From NCBI RefSeq assembly GCF_018362975.1, contig NZ_CP074371.1, positions 4,650,001 through 4,714,000 of the forward strand: DNA of 64,000 bases. Direction: 5' to 3'. A model generated the notes under the pieces. That model was not told the origin of the DNA, made no database searches, and saw only the letters and a program-made list of their open reading frames with translations. Every line of letters starts with the position of its first letter. Within the stretch, counting starts at the first letter, position 1. Source of the stretch: Nocardia tengchongensis (GTDB lineage Bacteria; Actinomycetota; Actinomycetes; Mycobacteriales; Mycobacteriaceae). Position numbers and translations under genes: made by a program. Of this stretch, positions 8,698-16,527 are shown one piece after another.

Positions 8698-9489
8698 TCA
8701 AGGCATGTCCGCAGTCGCCCGCCGGTGCTCGTACCAGATTCCCGGGACGACCGATCCGTTCGGCAACGGCTGCGCTCGCCGATCTACTTCCGTCGCCCCG
8801 ATCCTGGCGCAGATGCGCTGCACCGCGAGATTCGACTCGGCCGTACCGATCTCGATGATAGTGAAACCGGCGTCGTGGATCGCCTCGACCAGCGCCGCCA
8901 CCGCCTCGCTCGCGTAGCCGGCGCGCCGGTGCCGTGGTCCGATCCACCAGCCGAGAGTCCGCGACGATGCGTCACTGTTACTCGGGTGCACGGTCGCGCA
9001 CCCCACCAGGGTTCCGTCCGACCACGACTCGAACACGAGAAGCCCGGGAGTCGGGTGCCCCGATGCGACGGCTTTCACCAATACCCGAGCAGTGCGTTTC
9101 GTCCACCCATTCCTGGCCAGCATCTCCGCATCGATCGTGGCGGCGACCGCGACCGCGTCCTGCGGTACCGGCGCGCGCAGTAGCAGCCGTGAGGACTCGA
9201 CCTCTGGCAGTGCGCCATAACGAGCCCTGATTTCCTTATCGACGAGCCCACTGACTCTCCACGCCCAGAGCCCGCCCGCGACAAGCACGACGCCTACCAC
9301 GAGCGCCACCCAGCAGGCGATAACGAGTCCCCTTGCAGCGGAGCCCGATACGACCGTCAAGGCGACCCCGACAACCACCGCCGGAGCCCCGACGCTCACG
9401 ATCCAACTCGCCAGCCCACGAGCGACAGCACGCCAGGGCCCTTGCTGAAGGGCCGCTCTGGCATACGTGATTCGCCACATTGGAAACAT
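8698..9489 (-). CDS. Membrane-anchored GNAT acetyltransferase
   Basis: 263 residues. Residues ~1-85 hold two hydrophobic segments (around SWIVSVGAPAVVVGVAL and VIACWVALVVGVVLVAGGLW). Residues ~100-260 form a GNAT N-acetyltransferase domain: ESSRLLLRAPVPQD opening, a GWWIGPRHRRAGYASEAV acetyl-CoA loop, and NLAVQRICARIGA near the end, as in RimJ/RimL-like enzymes. A membrane-anchored GNAT is unusual. The domain is predicted cytoplasmic; the substrate is unknown. Start ATG at 9489; no strong ribosome-binding site is seen. Confidence 0.78.
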   Translation of the reverse strand: MFPMWRITYARAALQQGPWRAVARGLASWIVSVGAPAVVVGVALTVVSGSAARGLVIACWVALVVGVVLVAGGLWAWRVSGLVDKEIRARYGALPEVESSRLLLRAPVPQDAVAVAATIDAEMLARNGWTKRTARVLVKAVASGHPTPGLLVFESWSDGTLVGCATVHPSNSDASSRTLGWWIGPRHRRAGYASEAVAALVEAIHDAGFTIIEIGTAESNLAVQRICARIGATEVDRRAQPLPNGSVVPGIWYEHRRATADMP

Positions 9490-9592
9490 GCGCGAACCAT
9501 ATTCGATGCTGTTGAACCGACGCGGATCCCGGCCCAGAAAACAACACAGCCGTGGGGAGGTGACCTACGTTGGTGGCGAGATCAACACACAG

Positions 9593-9675
9593 TCGGCAAA
9601 AGCGGACGGTCTGCAGCGCGCCGGGTGCGGCCGCGGGCACTCCGCAGTGGCCGGTCAGGTCAGCGGTCAGCGGCA
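9593..9675 (+). repeat. Dispersed hairpin repeat, copy I
   Basis: Left box TCGGCAAAAGCGGACGGTCTG and right box CGGCAAAGTAGTGCGTTCC (continuing to ~9690) are preserved. The central hairpin is degraded (CAGTGGCCGGTCAGGTCAGC). Confidence 0.7.
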
Positions 9676-9708
9676 AAGTAGTGCGTTCCTCGGACCGTCC
9701 GTGCCGGA

Positions 9709-10149
9709 TCAGTCGGCTGGAGCGAAGCGATAGACCCGTGATTCGCGCAGTTGAAATCCGAGCCGCTCGTACAGTCGGTTGGCGGCTGACCGTGAGGCTC
9801 GCGAGGTCAGATCCAACGTCCGCGCGCCGGCAGCGCTAGCCCGCGTCTTGGCCTCCTCGATCAAGGCCGCGCCGACGCCTTGACCGCGGGCCGAGTCATC
9901 GACCACCACATCCTCGATCCGCGCTCGAAGACCCGACGGTATCGGGAACATCACCAAGCTCAGCGTCCCGACGATCTTTCCGTCGCTCCGTGCGACCAGG
10001 ACGGTGGTCGACTCCGTAGATGCCAACTGCGCCAGCGCTTCTCGATCCAATGGCTTCGCCATCTGCGAGAGCTGGGGTAGCAGCCGGTCGAAAGCTTCCA
10101 CGATCTCGTCGTCGACCTCGGTCAGTGTTTCCACAGTGACAGCCACCAC
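9709..10149 (-). CDS. GNAT family N-acetyltransferase
   Basis: 146 residues making one GNAT domain. Motif A (EDVVVDDSARGQGVGAALIE, about residues 84-103) has the R/Q-x-x-G-x-G/A acetyl-CoA pyrophosphate loop. It is followed by RTLDLTSRASRSAANRLYE and LGFQLRESRVYRF, a typical C-terminus. Length is normal. Start GTG at 10149; a second GTG follows directly. The substrate is unknown. It has its own interval between repeat I and the IS3 element. Confidence 0.85.
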   Translation of the reverse strand: MVAVTVETLTEVDDEIVEAFDRLLPQLSQMAKPLDREALAQLASTESTTVLVARSDGKIVGTLSLVMFPIPSGLRARIEDVVVDDSARGQGVGAALIEEAKTRASAAGARTLDLTSRASRSAANRLYERLGFQLRESRVYRFAPAD

Positions 10150-10428
10150 GGCACCGTACTGCGTGCCCCGTAGGTGCCGCCGTCTTCGAGGCCCTATGGA
10201 GCGACACCCATTTCGCGCACTATGCGGCTAGTAAGAGACTGGTGTCAGGATCGGATCCCGGCCAGGATTGATTCAGGTGCCCGGTGGGATGCTCCCTTTA
10301 TGCGGCTGCCCGCCGTCTGTTTTGGTGTGGCGGGACTGCCCCGAGTTCGGTTGACTCGCTGACCTGCCCCAGGGTTTGGTTACCCGTTTCGGTGTGAAGA
10401 TCGGTGCCAGCTGAGAGGCTCTGATCCC

Positions 10429-10724
10429 ATGCCCCGACCGTATCCACCGGAGTTCCGCCTGCGCGCCATCGCGCTCGTGCGGGCCGGGAAACCGATCACC
10501 ACCGCCGCCACCGAATTGGGGGTCAGCGCCGCGGCCCTGCACAACTGGGTCCGCCAGGACCAGATCGACCGTGGTGAACGCCCGGGATCAGCACACCAGA
10601 GACCGCGGCGTTGTCGAAGGCCAACAAACGCATCCGCCAACTCGAAGCCGAGGTCGAAATCCTTCGCAAGGCCGCCGGGCTGCTCGGGGAAATTCGTCCT
10701 ACCCCAAAAGGATTCACCCGGTAA
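10429..10724 (+). pseudogene. IS3-family orfA, frameshifted
   Basis: orfA encodes the DNA-binding helix-turn-helix and leucine-zipper part of the IS3 transposase. The start MPRPYPPEFRLRAIAL and helix VSAAALHNWVRQDQ are in the first frame. After the GERPG segment (around 10585-10589, a G run) the true continuation (TPETAALSKANKRIRQLEAE) is in another frame, ending TAA at 10722. One missing G explains this. The CCAAAAGG stretch near 10704-10711 is a likely programmed -1 slippage site for making the OrfAB fusion. Confidence 0.82.
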
Positions 10725-11582
10725 TCGATGTCCTCGTCGATGCCGGGCACCCGGCCAAGGTGTGTTGCCGACTGCTGGGCGTCTCCGGGCCCGGCTACTA
10801 CAAGTACCGAAATCGGCCCCTGTCGCCGACGAAGATGCGCCGCCAGTGGCTCACCGGGCTTATCCGCGAGGTCCACTGCGCGTCGCGTCAAACCTACGGA
10901 TCACGACGGGTCCACGCGGAACTGACCCGCGGAATGGGCATCGTGGTCAGCGAAAACCTCGTCGCCGAGCTGATGAGCCTGGCCGGCGTCGCCGGACTGC
11001 CGGGACCGGCCAAGGTCAAACGCCTGCGCGGCATCGCCACCGCCGACGATCTCGTGCACCGCAAGCTTTCACCGGCTCAAACCAAATGAGTTGTGGGTCA
11101 CCGACATCACCGAACATCCCACGCGGGAAGGGAAGGTCTACTGCTGCGCGGTGATGGACACCTTCAGCCGCAAGATCGTCGGCTGGTCGATCGACAACTG
11201 CCAGGATTCGAGCTTGGTCGTGAACGCCCTCGACATGGCCATCAAGAACCGAAACCCGTTGTCGGGCGGGATTGTTCACGCGGATCACGGCGTCCAGTTC
11301 ACCTCTTGGGCATTCACGAACAAGATCCGCAGCAACGGCCTGATGCCGTCGTTCGGCACCATCGGTGACGGCTACGACAACGCGATGATGGAATCGTTCT
11401 GGTCGAGCATGCAGATCGAGCTGTTGAACCGGAAGAAGTGGCGAACACGAGTCGATCTGGCGAACGCGATCTTCGACTACATCGAGATCTTCTACAACCG
11501 GCAGCGGCGCCACTCCCAGCTCGATTATGTGTCGCCGACCGAGCACGAGTTACGCTACGAACACCAGTCCATCACCGCCTGA
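10709..11582 (+). pseudogene. IS3-family orfB (DDE transposase), frameshifted
   Basis: orfB carries the rve integrase-core catalytic domain. The first part (HPVIDVLVDAGHPAKVCC ... RQTYGSRRVHAEL, the HTH_21 region) is in one frame. From about 11064 the DDE part is in another frame, with WVTDITEHP (first Asp), HADHGVQFTS (second Asp) and ESFWSSMQIE (Glu). One extra C in CAAGCTTTCACC explains it; removing it restores RKFHRLKPNELWVTD. The element therefore cannot make its own full transposase as sequenced, unless this is a read error. Confidence 0.85.
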
Positions 11583-11680
11583 GATTCGCACCCGGGCAGG
11601 TAACGAAAGCTGGGGCAGGTCAAGAAATCAACCAAACCGGGGCAGTCCCGGGGATCGATTTTGTGCGCCATCAGGGACTC

Positions 11681-11712
11681 GACCCCGAACCCGCTTATAA
11701 GGGTTCGGGGTC
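11681..11712. terminator. Hairpin, probable terminator
   Basis: GACCCCGAACCC, loop GCTTATAA, GGGTTCGGGGTC: a perfect 12-bp stem followed by TTCTTCGTTT on the + strand. It lies just outside the IS3 right end. Confidence 0.7.
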
Positions 11713-11868
11713 TTCTTCGTTTGTATCGGGTTAGGCGGGGCGTGGCGAGGTCGGGGGTTGCGGGGCGGCGCAGGGGGTGGTTCGCCAAGTGGGGCGGCGC
11801 TGGAACGGGGGCGGAGGCGGCGTGGTGGGGCGCGCGTTGGCGGGCACGGGCGTGCTCCTTCGGGGTGC

Positions 11869-13056
11869 TTAGTTGGCGGTGGGGCGGGTGGCCAGGACTG
11901 CGGCGGTGGCCAGCAGGCTCAAGGCTGCGGCGAACCAGAGGACGGTGGTGAGGGGGAAGGTGTTGGTGAGGAGGCCGCCGAATAGGGCGCCCAGGGCGAT
12001 GGCGAGGTTGAAGACGGCTGTGTTGAGGGCGGTGGCGGGTTCGGCGGAGTTGGGGGCGGCGCGGAGGATCCAGGTTTGGACACCGACGGGGATGCCGCCG
12101 AAGGACAAGCCCCACAGGAGCATCAGGAGAGTGCCGGTGAGGGGGAGGGTACCCACGAGAGCGATCAAGACCAGGACCGTGGCGAGGGAGACGCTGATGG
12201 TGATGATGGTGGCGCGGACGTTGCGGGCGGTGGCCGCGCCGGTGGCGAAGTTGCCGATGATGCCCGCTACGCCGAAGGCCAGCAGGACCGGGCCGAGGAG
12301 GGACTTGTCGATTCCCATGTGGTAATCGACGATCGGGGCCGCGAAGGTGAAGGCGGCGAAGTGGCCGCTCACCAGGAGGAACGTGATGAGGACGCCGGTG
12401 CGGACCACGGGGTTGCGGAACTGATCGGCGAGGGTGCGCAGATGGATGGCGGTGTCGGCGGGCAGCGCGGGCAAGAGCCAGAGGAGGGCGGCGACCACCA
12501 GCAGGCCGAGACCGCCGAGCAGGCCGAAAGCGATGCGCCAGTCGGTGAGTTCGCCGATCAGGGTGCCCGCGGGGATACCCAGGACATTGGCCGCGGTGGC
12601 GCCGCCGAAGGCGATCGCGGTGGCCTTGGGAACGTATTCGCCGGGGACCATGCGGACGGCGATACCGGCTGCCAGGGACCAGAATCCGCCGATGGCAATG
12701 CCGATCAGCAGGCGGGAGATCAGCAGGACCGCGAAGTTCGGGGCGAAAGCCGACAGCAGGTTCGCGCCGACCATGAGGGCGATGAGGCCGATCAGGACGT
12801 GTCGGCGGTCGAGACGGCCGATGGCGACGGGAAGGATCGGTGCGGTGGCGGAGGCGACCAGGCCGGGCACCGTAACCATCAGGCCCGCAGTGCCTTCGGA
12901 GATATCGAGGGCGCTGCTGACCGAGGTGAGCAGCCCGACGGGGAGTTGTTCGGAGGTGACGACGGAGAAGGTGCCGACGGCTACGGCTCCGACACCGAGC
13001 CAGCGGGTGAGCGATACCCGCTCATAGGTGCCCGAGGGGGCAATGGTGGTGGTCAT
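11869..13056 (-). CDS. MFS transporter (DHA1-type efflux)
   Basis: 395 residues with about 12 hydrophobic helices. The MFS signature loop between TM2 and TM3 reads IGRLDRRHVLIGL, and a SRLLIGIAIGGFWSLAAG motif sits in TM4-5. The overall character is that of the arabinose-efflux/drug:H+ antiporter-1 group, so a proton-driven exporter in the cytoplasmic membrane is likely; the substrate is unknown. Start ATG at 13056 has AAGGAG 8 bases upstream. It lies 38 bp after the SDR gene on the same strand, probably one operon, with a divergent LysR gene upstream. Confidence 0.88.
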   Translation of the reverse strand: MTTTIAPSGTYERVSLTRWLGVGAVAVGTFSVVTSEQLPVGLLTSVSSALDISEGTAGLMVTVPGLVASATAPILPVAIGRLDRRHVLIGLIALMVGANLLSAFAPNFAVLLISRLLIGIAIGGFWSLAAGIAVRMVPGEYVPKATAIAFGGATAANVLGIPAGTLIGELTDWRIAFGLLGGLGLLVVAALLWLLPALPADTAIHLRTLADQFRNPVVRTGVLITFLLVSGHFAAFTFAAPIVDYHMGIDKSLLGPVLLAFGVAGIIGNFATGAATARNVRATIITISVSLATVLVLIALVGTLPLTGTLLMLLWGLSFGGIPVGVQTWILRAAPNSAEPATALNTAVFNLAIALGALFGGLLTNTFPLTTVLWFAAALSLLATAAVLATRPTAN

Positions 13057-13094
13057 GGTTTTGCTCCTTGATGTTGAGAGGGTTGCTGCCGCAC

Positions 13095-13865
13095 TCAGGC
13101 GGTTCCGCCGTCGACGCGGATGACCTGCCCCGAGATCCAGGCGGCGGCCTCGCTCGTCAGCCATGAGACGACTGAGGCGACGTCCTCCGGTTGGCCGAGA
13201 CGACTGCGTGCCGAGGATGGAAACGGGACGTCCGGCGCGGAATAGATGGAGTCCGAAACAGGTCCTGGCGAAACGGCATTGACGGTGATATCCCGGCCCG
13301 AGAGTTCTCGCGCGGTAGCCGAGACGAGGTGCTCCACGGCGGACTTGGCCGCCGCGGACATTCCCGACGCGTGGGGCCCGGTGCCTACGAGCGCACCGGT
13401 GATGACGACATAGCGGCCGTTGTCCGCGAGATGCCGCGTCGCGGCCCGCAAGGTATTGAAGGCACTGCGCGTGTTGTGGTCGATCAGCAGATCGAAGTCC
13501 GCGTCGGTGTGCTCGGCCAGCGGTTTGTGCACGACCGCCCCGACCGCGTGTACCACGATGTCGAGACGGCCGTGGCGGGCGGCCACACCCTTGAAAAGGC
13601 TGGTGACATCACAGGATTGGATGGCGTCGGACCGGATCGCCTCCGCCCGCACCCCATAGCCGTCCAGCGTGGACAGGGTCCGTGCGGCGGCGTGCTCGCC
13701 GTGGGCATAGCTGATCACCGTGGTCGAGCCGCGAGCGGCGAGCAACTCAGCGCAGGCGGCCCCCTGATCGTGGCTGCCGCCCACCACCAGCGCGACCTTG
13801 CCGAGGAGATCCTTTGTGCCGGTTCGCCTTTGCTGCCGCATCAGGGCGGTCGTAATGGGTTGCAC
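13095..13865 (-). CDS. SDR-fold oxidoreductase-like protein lacking the catalytic Ser/Tyr
   Basis: 256 residues with the shape of a short-chain dehydrogenase/reductase: a Rossmann start (KVALVVGGSHDQGAA, residues ~23-37), the end-of-domain SGQVIRVDGGTA and the PGPVSDSIYS region. The active site is altered. The YxxxK position reads SAAAK (Ser170, Lys174 kept). The usual catalytic Ser falls on Ala/Thr in VITGALVG (~155-161). The NNAG motif is HAVG. The glycine motif is also non-standard. It may be a binding or regulatory SDR, or use other chemistry. Start GTG at 13865 has AAAGGA upstream. Cotranscribed with the MFS gene. Confidence 0.82.
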   Translation of the reverse strand: MQPITTALMRQQRRTGTKDLLGKVALVVGGSHDQGAACAELLAARGSTTVISYAHGEHAAARTLSTLDGYGVRAEAIRSDAIQSCDVTSLFKGVAARHGRLDIVVHAVGAVVHKPLAEHTDADFDLLIDHNTRSAFNTLRAATRHLADNGRYVVITGALVGTGPHASGMSAAAKSAVEHLVSATARELSGRDITVNAVSPGPVSDSIYSAPDVPFPSSARSRLGQPEDVASVVSWLTSEAAAWISGQVIRVDGGTA

Positions 13866-13994
13866 CGGAGTTCCTTTCGTAGCAGTCGGTGTGTTGCCGC
13901 AAGCCTGCTGGGTCCGCGAGAAAAGCGGAAACAGAAGAACTCGGTGCCCGCCACCGAGGAAGCCGGTAGCCGAGCGAACGATAGGGTGGCTGCT

Positions 13995-14909
13995 GTGATC
14001 GACCTGGATATCCGTCAGTTGCAGTCGTTTCTGGCCGTCGCGGCCGAACTCAATATCACGCGTGCGTCCGCTCGCCTGCACCTGAGCCAGCAGACCGTCT
14101 CCACCCAGATTCAGCAGCTCGAACGGGCAATTGGCGTGACACTGCTAGTCCGGACCTCGCGGGGAGTCCTGCTCACGCCCGCCGGCGAGGAACTCGCGCG
14201 CGGCGGCAATGCCGTGGTGGCCGACCTGGGTGATCTCACCGACCGAGTCCGCGCCGCCGACCGCGGCCGCCTCGGCCGACTGCGCCTGGCCTGCTGCCCC
14301 TATGCCACAGCGCTGTTCGCCACCGAGGTCGCCGATGCCATGGAGGCCGCGGTCCCCGGACTCGAGGTCGAATTGACCACTGTGCACACCCCGCCAGAGG
14401 AACGTGCGCTCCTGCTGTCCGGCGAGGTCGACGCCGCATTTATCTGGCTCCCACTCGGCGACGACCGATTCCAGCACGCGGCCGTCCGCAGCGACCCGCG
14501 CATGGTCGCCCTGTCACCGAAACACCCGCTGGCCCAGCAGGAATCGGTGACACTCGCCGAACTGACCGACGAGCCGGTGCTGCGCCCGGACATCTACCTG
14601 TCCGAACAGAACCTCTGCCACTGGCTCGCCGACCCGCGCCCGGACGGCACCCCTGCCCTGCGCGGCTCGGTCGTCGACAAGGTCGAGGACGCCCTGATCA
14701 TGGTCGCGCGCGGCAAGGGTGTCTGGCTCGCCCCCGAACCGTTGACTCGCTGGATCCCCGGCACTGCCGTGGTGTGGCGCCCGGTAGTCGACGCACCCGC
14801 GTCCGACCTCGCCATCGTCTGGACCGACAGCGCCCCACAGCATCTCATCGCCCGTTTGATCGCCGAGGTTCGCGCGATCATCGGAAACACCGAAGCCGCC
14901 CCTGTCTGA
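13995..14909 (+). CDS. LysR family transcriptional regulator
   Basis: 304 residues. The winged helix-turn-helix at residues ~5-62 (RQLQSFLAVAAELNITRASA, LHLSQQTVSTQIQQLE) is followed by a periplasmic-binding-like effector domain to the end. It is divergent from the SDR-MFS pair with a 129-bp gap, the classical arrangement for a LysR activator of its neighbours. Start GTG at 13995; an in-frame GTG at 13986 is an alternative. The effector is unknown. Confidence 0.88.
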   Translation: MIDLDIRQLQSFLAVAAELNITRASARLHLSQQTVSTQIQQLERAIGVTLLVRTSRGVLLTPAGEELARGGNAVVADLGDLTDRVRAADRGRLGRLRLACCPYATALFATEVADAMEAAVPGLEVELTTVHTPPEERALLLSGEVDAAFIWLPLGDDRFQHAAVRSDPRMVALSPKHPLAQQESVTLAELTDEPVLRPDIYLSEQNLCHWLADPRPDGTPALRGSVVDKVEDALIMVARGKGVWLAPEPLTRWIPGTAVVWRPVVDAPASDLAIVWTDSAPQHLIARLIAEVRAIIGNTEAAPV

Positions 14910-15025
14910 TCCCGGATCAGCGGACTGCGGGGAGCACCGTAGCCGGGTCAGGAACGAATGAATCCCCCTGACCGAGATGCTTGGGAGTGTCAGGATAACG
15001 GAGGATCCTGATCTCGGTCCGATCG

Positions 15026-15045
15026 GCCGAACCTGATGGTTCGGC
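15026..15045. repeat. Perfect hairpin upstream of the IS256 relic
   Basis: GCCGAACC-TGAT-GGTTCGGC, an 8-bp perfect stem 16 bases before the ATG of the relic. It has no T tract, so it is not an obvious terminator. It could belong to the old IS end. Confidence 0.5.
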
Positions 15046-15060
15046 AGGACGGACCGACGA

Positions 15061-15273
15061 ATGTCGGAGACACTGGCCGCTGTGGCCAACGACGCGGTGG
15101 ACACCAAGAAATTGGCCCAACAGCTGCTAACCCAGGCAAAAGAGCAGGGCATCGACCTGGTCGGGCCCGCCGCGGCGGCAGGATCGAAGACAGCCATCGC
15201 CATTAACCACCACCTCCTCGCCCAAGGCATCGAACGCGCTCTTGCCCGAGCGAGCACTGTCTCCCCTGGGTAG
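15061..15273 (+). pseudogene. IS256-family transposase remnant (N-terminus only)
   Basis: The first ~36 residues (MSETLAAVANDAVDTKKLAQ, then LLTQAKEQGIDLVGP) match the typical opening of actinobacterial Mutator/IS256 transposases. That opening normally runs into a GLLxxLTKxVLExAL region. Here similarity stops after VGP and the frame continues with unrelated sequence to a stop at residue 71. No DDE part is present. It is a decayed insertion element. Confidence 0.65.
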
Positions 15274-15297
15274 CCGAGAGCCTGCAAGGCACGGAAC

Positions 15298-15395
15298 TCG
15301 GCAGTTTCGGATGTTCCTACCCAACGATCGGCCTCGCCGATGGCCGCCCACGCTGGCCGGTTCGGTCCGAGCGATCCGTGGCATGTGCGGACGTC
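15298..15395 (+). repeat. Dispersed hairpin repeat, copy K (diverged)
   Basis: Left box TCGGCAGTTTCGGATGTTCC and right box GTGGCATGTGCGGACGTCC. Core ACGCTGGCCGGTTCGGTCCGAGCG is partly preserved. It sits between the IS256 relic and the VOC gene. Confidence 0.65.
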
Positions 15396-15423
15396 CCGGA
15401 CTGGCTCGACCTAGGCTTGCTGA

Positions 15424-15816
15424 GTGCACTTGGAGCTGATCGCGATCATTGTCGAGGAGTACGACTCGGCTATCGAGTTCTTCGTCGAGACACTGGGTTT
15501 CGATCTGATCGAAGACTCGCCATCTCTGACGAACGATGGACGACCCAAAAGGTGGGTCGTTGTCCGTCCACCCCGGGCGACCACCGGCATCCTTCTCGCG
15601 CAGGCGGACGGAGACAGGCAACGTCGCGCCATCGGAGAGCAGGTTGCTGGACGGGTGGGGTTCTTTCTCCGAGTTGAAGACTTCTCCGGGGAGTATCGCC
15701 GGTTGGTGGATGCAGGCGTGGAGTTCGTCACCGAGCCGCGTACAGAACCGTACGGGCAGGTTGCGGTCTTCCTCGACATCGCGGGAAACCGGTGGGATCT
15801 GCTCGGACCGGATTGA
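15424..15816 (+). CDS. VOC (glyoxalase/bleomycin-resistance-like) protein
   Basis: 130 residues forming one vicinal-oxygen-chelate domain. Two beta-alpha-beta-beta-beta units are visible: ELIAIIVEEYDSAIEFFVET at the start, and FFLRVEDFSGEYRRLVDAGV then GNRWDLLGPD at the end. It has a normal length for single-domain VOC enzymes, which act as dimers with a metal site. Start GTG at 15424, immediately after an in-frame TGA. The substrate is unknown. Confidence 0.85.
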   Translation: MHLELIAIIVEEYDSAIEFFVETLGFDLIEDSPSLTNDGRPKRWVVVRPPRATTGILLAQADGDRQRRAIGEQVAGRVGFFLRVEDFSGEYRRLVDAGVEFVTEPRTEPYGQVAVFLDIAGNRWDLLGPD

Positions 15817-15892
15817 TCCGTCAGAGTCGACCGCGTTCAGGTGTCGGTGGGTTCCGGCCGACTGGGCTCTGGCCGAATCGAACAACGCGACC

Positions 15893-15915
15893 AGCGGCAG
15901 AAGCGGACGTTCGGG
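15893..15915 (+). repeat. Dispersed repeat, box-only fragment L
   Basis: AGCGGCAGAAGCGGACGTTC is identical in style to the left box of copies C and E. No hairpin follows. Confidence 0.5.
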
Positions 15916-16010
15916 GTGTTGGACCTAGCGCCTCGGCCAGGAAGGTTCATGGTGCGATTCGGGCCCGGTTCCTCGCGTGTCGGGATTCGGGCTCGACCTG
16001 TCGGCAAGGT

Positions 16011-16310
16011 CTATCGGAGGGCGAGTGTCCTTGGGGGCGTCGTGAATTGGTGGAAGCTGTCGACGAAGTCCTGCAGGGCGTGGCGATCTTCCTCACCGGG
16101 CGGGCGGTGGCCACGTTCGGCGGTTACCACGATGAGGTCACCGGCTCGTATCTGCAGAACGTCCCAGCACACCGGCAGCAAGAGTGCCTGGACCGTGCGT
16201 CCGTGGCAGCTGATTGTGAGGTAGGAGCTGTATCGGCTCGCCACGGCCGCCAGGTCCTCGGCGATGTCCGCGGTGAGCGCTCCGGCCGCCCGGAATTCCT
16301 CGAAGTGCAT
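16011..16310 (-). CDS. HPr-like fold protein without the active-site histidine
   Basis: 99 residues. The pattern AEDLAAVASRYSSYLTISCH, then a Thr-Val-Gln-Ala strand, an IRAGDLIVVTAERG turn and a final helix ALQDFVDSF follows the HPr phosphocarrier fold (A-S-K-F-x-S-x-I then G-K-x-V). The HARPA segment that would hold His15 reads ALTAD, so it cannot be phosphorylated there. HPr relatives without His15 are regulatory in some bacteria. Start ATG at 16310 has GGGGGAA upstream; a longer start at 16343 is possible. No PTS gene is nearby. The fold call is by eye. Confidence 0.5.
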   Translation of the reverse strand: MHFEEFRAAGALTADIAEDLAAVASRYSSYLTISCHGRTVQALLLPVCWDVLQIRAGDLIVVTAERGHRPPGEEDRHALQDFVDSFHQFTTPPRTLALR

Positions 16311-16527
16311 GTCGTTCCCCCGGGGCCTTCCTGTTTGTGTCACCGCCCGCCAGCTTATGTCTGGTCAGGCACTCGACGCACCAAACTCGGCATGAGCGCG
16401 CACCGCCAGCGGTCGTGCCACGCTCTCCCCATCGTTCATTCGGTGCGCCGCGCCGGCCTGTGGGGCGGCGTGGTTTCGCTCGGGCGGTAGTTCGCATCGT
16501 CTGAAGGTCGCGAACGATACTGAGCGG

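Larger units (their letters stand above)
10331..11650 (+). mobile_element. IS3-family insertion sequence
   Basis: A 1320-bp element. Terminal inverted repeats of about 50 bp are imperfect but clear: both ends begin CGGGACTGCCCCG, and GACCTGCCCCAG recurs ~30 bp further in on both sides. orfA and orfB are present in the usual overlapping arrangement. No clear target-site duplication is seen (flanks tgg and ggg). Both orfs carry a frameshift in this sequence. Confidence 0.88.

Noticed and set aside
104..9675. CRISPR array
   Set aside because: The repeats are about 1 kb apart with genes between them, are ~85 bp long, and have no short uniform spacers or cas genes.
10160..10230. A further repeat copy before the IS3 element (GCGCACTATGCGGC)
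   Set aside because: Only ~14 bases resemble the end of the repeat; no boxes or hairpin.
11681..11712. GACCCCGAACCC...GGGTTCGGGGTC looked like the 3' part of a tRNA (T-arm-like)
   Set aside because: The stem is 12 bp with an 8-base loop, there is no acceptor, D or anticodon arm, and it is followed by a T-rich stretch. A terminator is the better reading.
104..15915. Classical integron attC sites
   Set aside because: attC sites have inverted R/L boxes with the GTTRRRY core. Here the outer boxes are direct repeats and no integrase is in the window. Only a functional analogy is proposed.
15893..16010. Gene in the gap after the VOC gene
   Set aside because: Frames here are short and unlike proteins; only a repeat box fragment is supported.
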